Assembly: GCA_910584575.1 (NCBI GenBank)
Contig: CAJUBG010000039.1
Span: 1 to 33,586 of the forward strand
Length of the DNA: 33,586 nucleotides
Reading direction: 5' to 3'
Source: an uncultured Dorea sp.
GTDB lineage: Bacteria > Bacillota > Clostridia > Lachnospirales > Lachnospiraceae
The translations under genes were made by a program, and so were the position numbers. The notes under the pieces were generated by a model that searched no databases, had not been told where the DNA came from, and was given only the letters and a program-made list of their open reading frames with translations. Positions 33,195-33,586 of this stretch are shown here, piece by piece. How positions within the stretch are numbered: the stretch's first letter is position 1; each line of letters opens with the position of its first letter.

Positions 33195-33447
33195 ATGATT
33201 ATTTCAAAGGAAGACATTGAGATAGACGGTATACTTGCAATCATTTGGGGAGTGCCGTGAAATTGTTTGCAGATATGGTTATCAAGTTTTGAGTATTGAT
33301 CTGCCAGAATCTGGCGAGAGAAAGAACGATATACATTTCTTTCATCCGTGGTACATTGTACCGGAGTTAAATGCTGTTATGTGGTTTGCGAAGTATAAAA
33401 TAAAAAAATTGAAAAAAAGGGTCGAAATTTGGAGAGATATATGTTAG
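33195..33447 (+). pseudogene. Decayed alpha/beta-hydrolase
   Basis: Two fragments in different frames. ATG 33195 opens 21 codons (MIISKEDIEIDGILAIIWGVP) ending at TGA 33258, which look like the N-terminus of a small Clostridia alpha/beta-hydrolase. From about 33250 another frame continues with YGYQVLSIDLPESGERKND and HPWYIVPELNAVM, typical of the next part of such proteins, and stops at 33445. The stretch with the oxyanion HG motif between them is missing, as is the C-terminal half with the nucleophile serine. An internal deletion with frameshift plus a 3' truncation explains this. The family is recognised from memory of its motifs. Confidence 0.5.
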
Positions 33448-33464
33448 AATAGTAACGGTTGATC

Positions 33465-33519
33465 AATGGTAAGGTAAATGAGGAGAAGATAATTCTCCTT
33501 ATTTGTCTACCATTTTTTT
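33465..33519 (+). terminator. Two-part intrinsic terminator
   Basis: An outer stem AATGGTA (33465-33471) with TACCATT (33508-33514) encloses an inner stem AGGAGAA (33481-33487) with TTCTCCT (33493-33499). Seven T residues (33513-33519) follow. The remaining bases to 33586 show nothing I can assign. Confidence 0.7.
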
Positions 33520-33586
33520 GTTAGAGAGTTTTAGGGGAATGAGAAAATAAGTCTGACGGGATGGGAGATAATTCTTAGTTATCCAT

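Noticed and set aside
1..33586. CRISPR arrays, tRNA/rRNA genes and insertion sequences
   Set aside because: No regularly spaced identical repeats, no tRNA or rRNA signatures and no transposase-like frame were noticed on reading both strands.

Overview
The window looks like chromosomal DNA from an anaerobic, probably gut-associated Clostridia member (Lachnospiraceae-like). The grounds are strong AGGAGG ribosome binding sites, several TTG/GTG starts, dense co-directional operons, a CD3324-family protein, a small Cys-rich DUF6485-like protein and an AusA-like reductase-terminated NRPS. This is inferred from sequence character, not from a database match.

Region 1 (1-2940): the tail of an FtsX-type permease, its ABC ATPase, and an overlapping OmpR-type response regulator/histidine kinase pair, as in peptide-sensing/detoxification loci. 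Region 2 (2941-9613): an accessory stretch holding an epimerase remnant, a sugar O-acetyltransferase, a DUF2971 protein on the minus strand, two membrane-anchored proteins I do not recognise, 3-methyladenine DNA glycosylase I, and an AAA ATPase with a C-terminal PD-(D/E)XK-like fold. Two related palindromic elements (3269-3308 and 7275-7313) lie here. Region 3 (9615-12612): a VanRS-like two-component system behind an array of 11-12 bp-spaced TTAAGA repeats, then a convergent AraC/GyrI-like regulator.

Region 4 (12824-31996) is the centre of interest. A DUF3089 lipoprotein hydrolase is followed by a 2975-residue NRPS with order A-T-C-A-T-C-A-T-reductase and by a MATE transporter fused to an RsbW-type HATPase domain. 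After an internal promoter with a palindromic operator candidate come a Cys-rich small protein, a VOC protein, a cNMP-fold protein without a DNA-binding domain, a STAS anti-anti-sigma protein, a second MATE-HATPase fusion of exactly the same predicted length (588 aa) but with a decayed ATP site, a GNAT protein, a Cache-HAMP-SpoIIE/PP2C membrane phosphatase, and a stand-alone RsbW-like kinase. A sensing phosphatase, STAS switch and HATPase partners are thus all present without a sigma factor, while HATPase domains are attached to the exporters. My hypothesis is a partner-switching circuit that gates export, and perhaps synthesis, of a reductively released peptide (aldehyde or alcohol) whose first adenylation domain lacks the alpha-amino-anchoring Asp.

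Region 5 (31997-33586) is more AT-rich and looks acquired. It has a possible 18-codon leader peptide running into interleaved inverted repeats, a CD3324-family HTH-like protein, a Vat/CatB-type xenobiotic acetyltransferase with a near-consensus promoter, and a decayed alpha/beta-hydrolase. I saw no tRNA, rRNA, CRISPR array, transposase, phosphopantetheinyl transferase or sigma factor.
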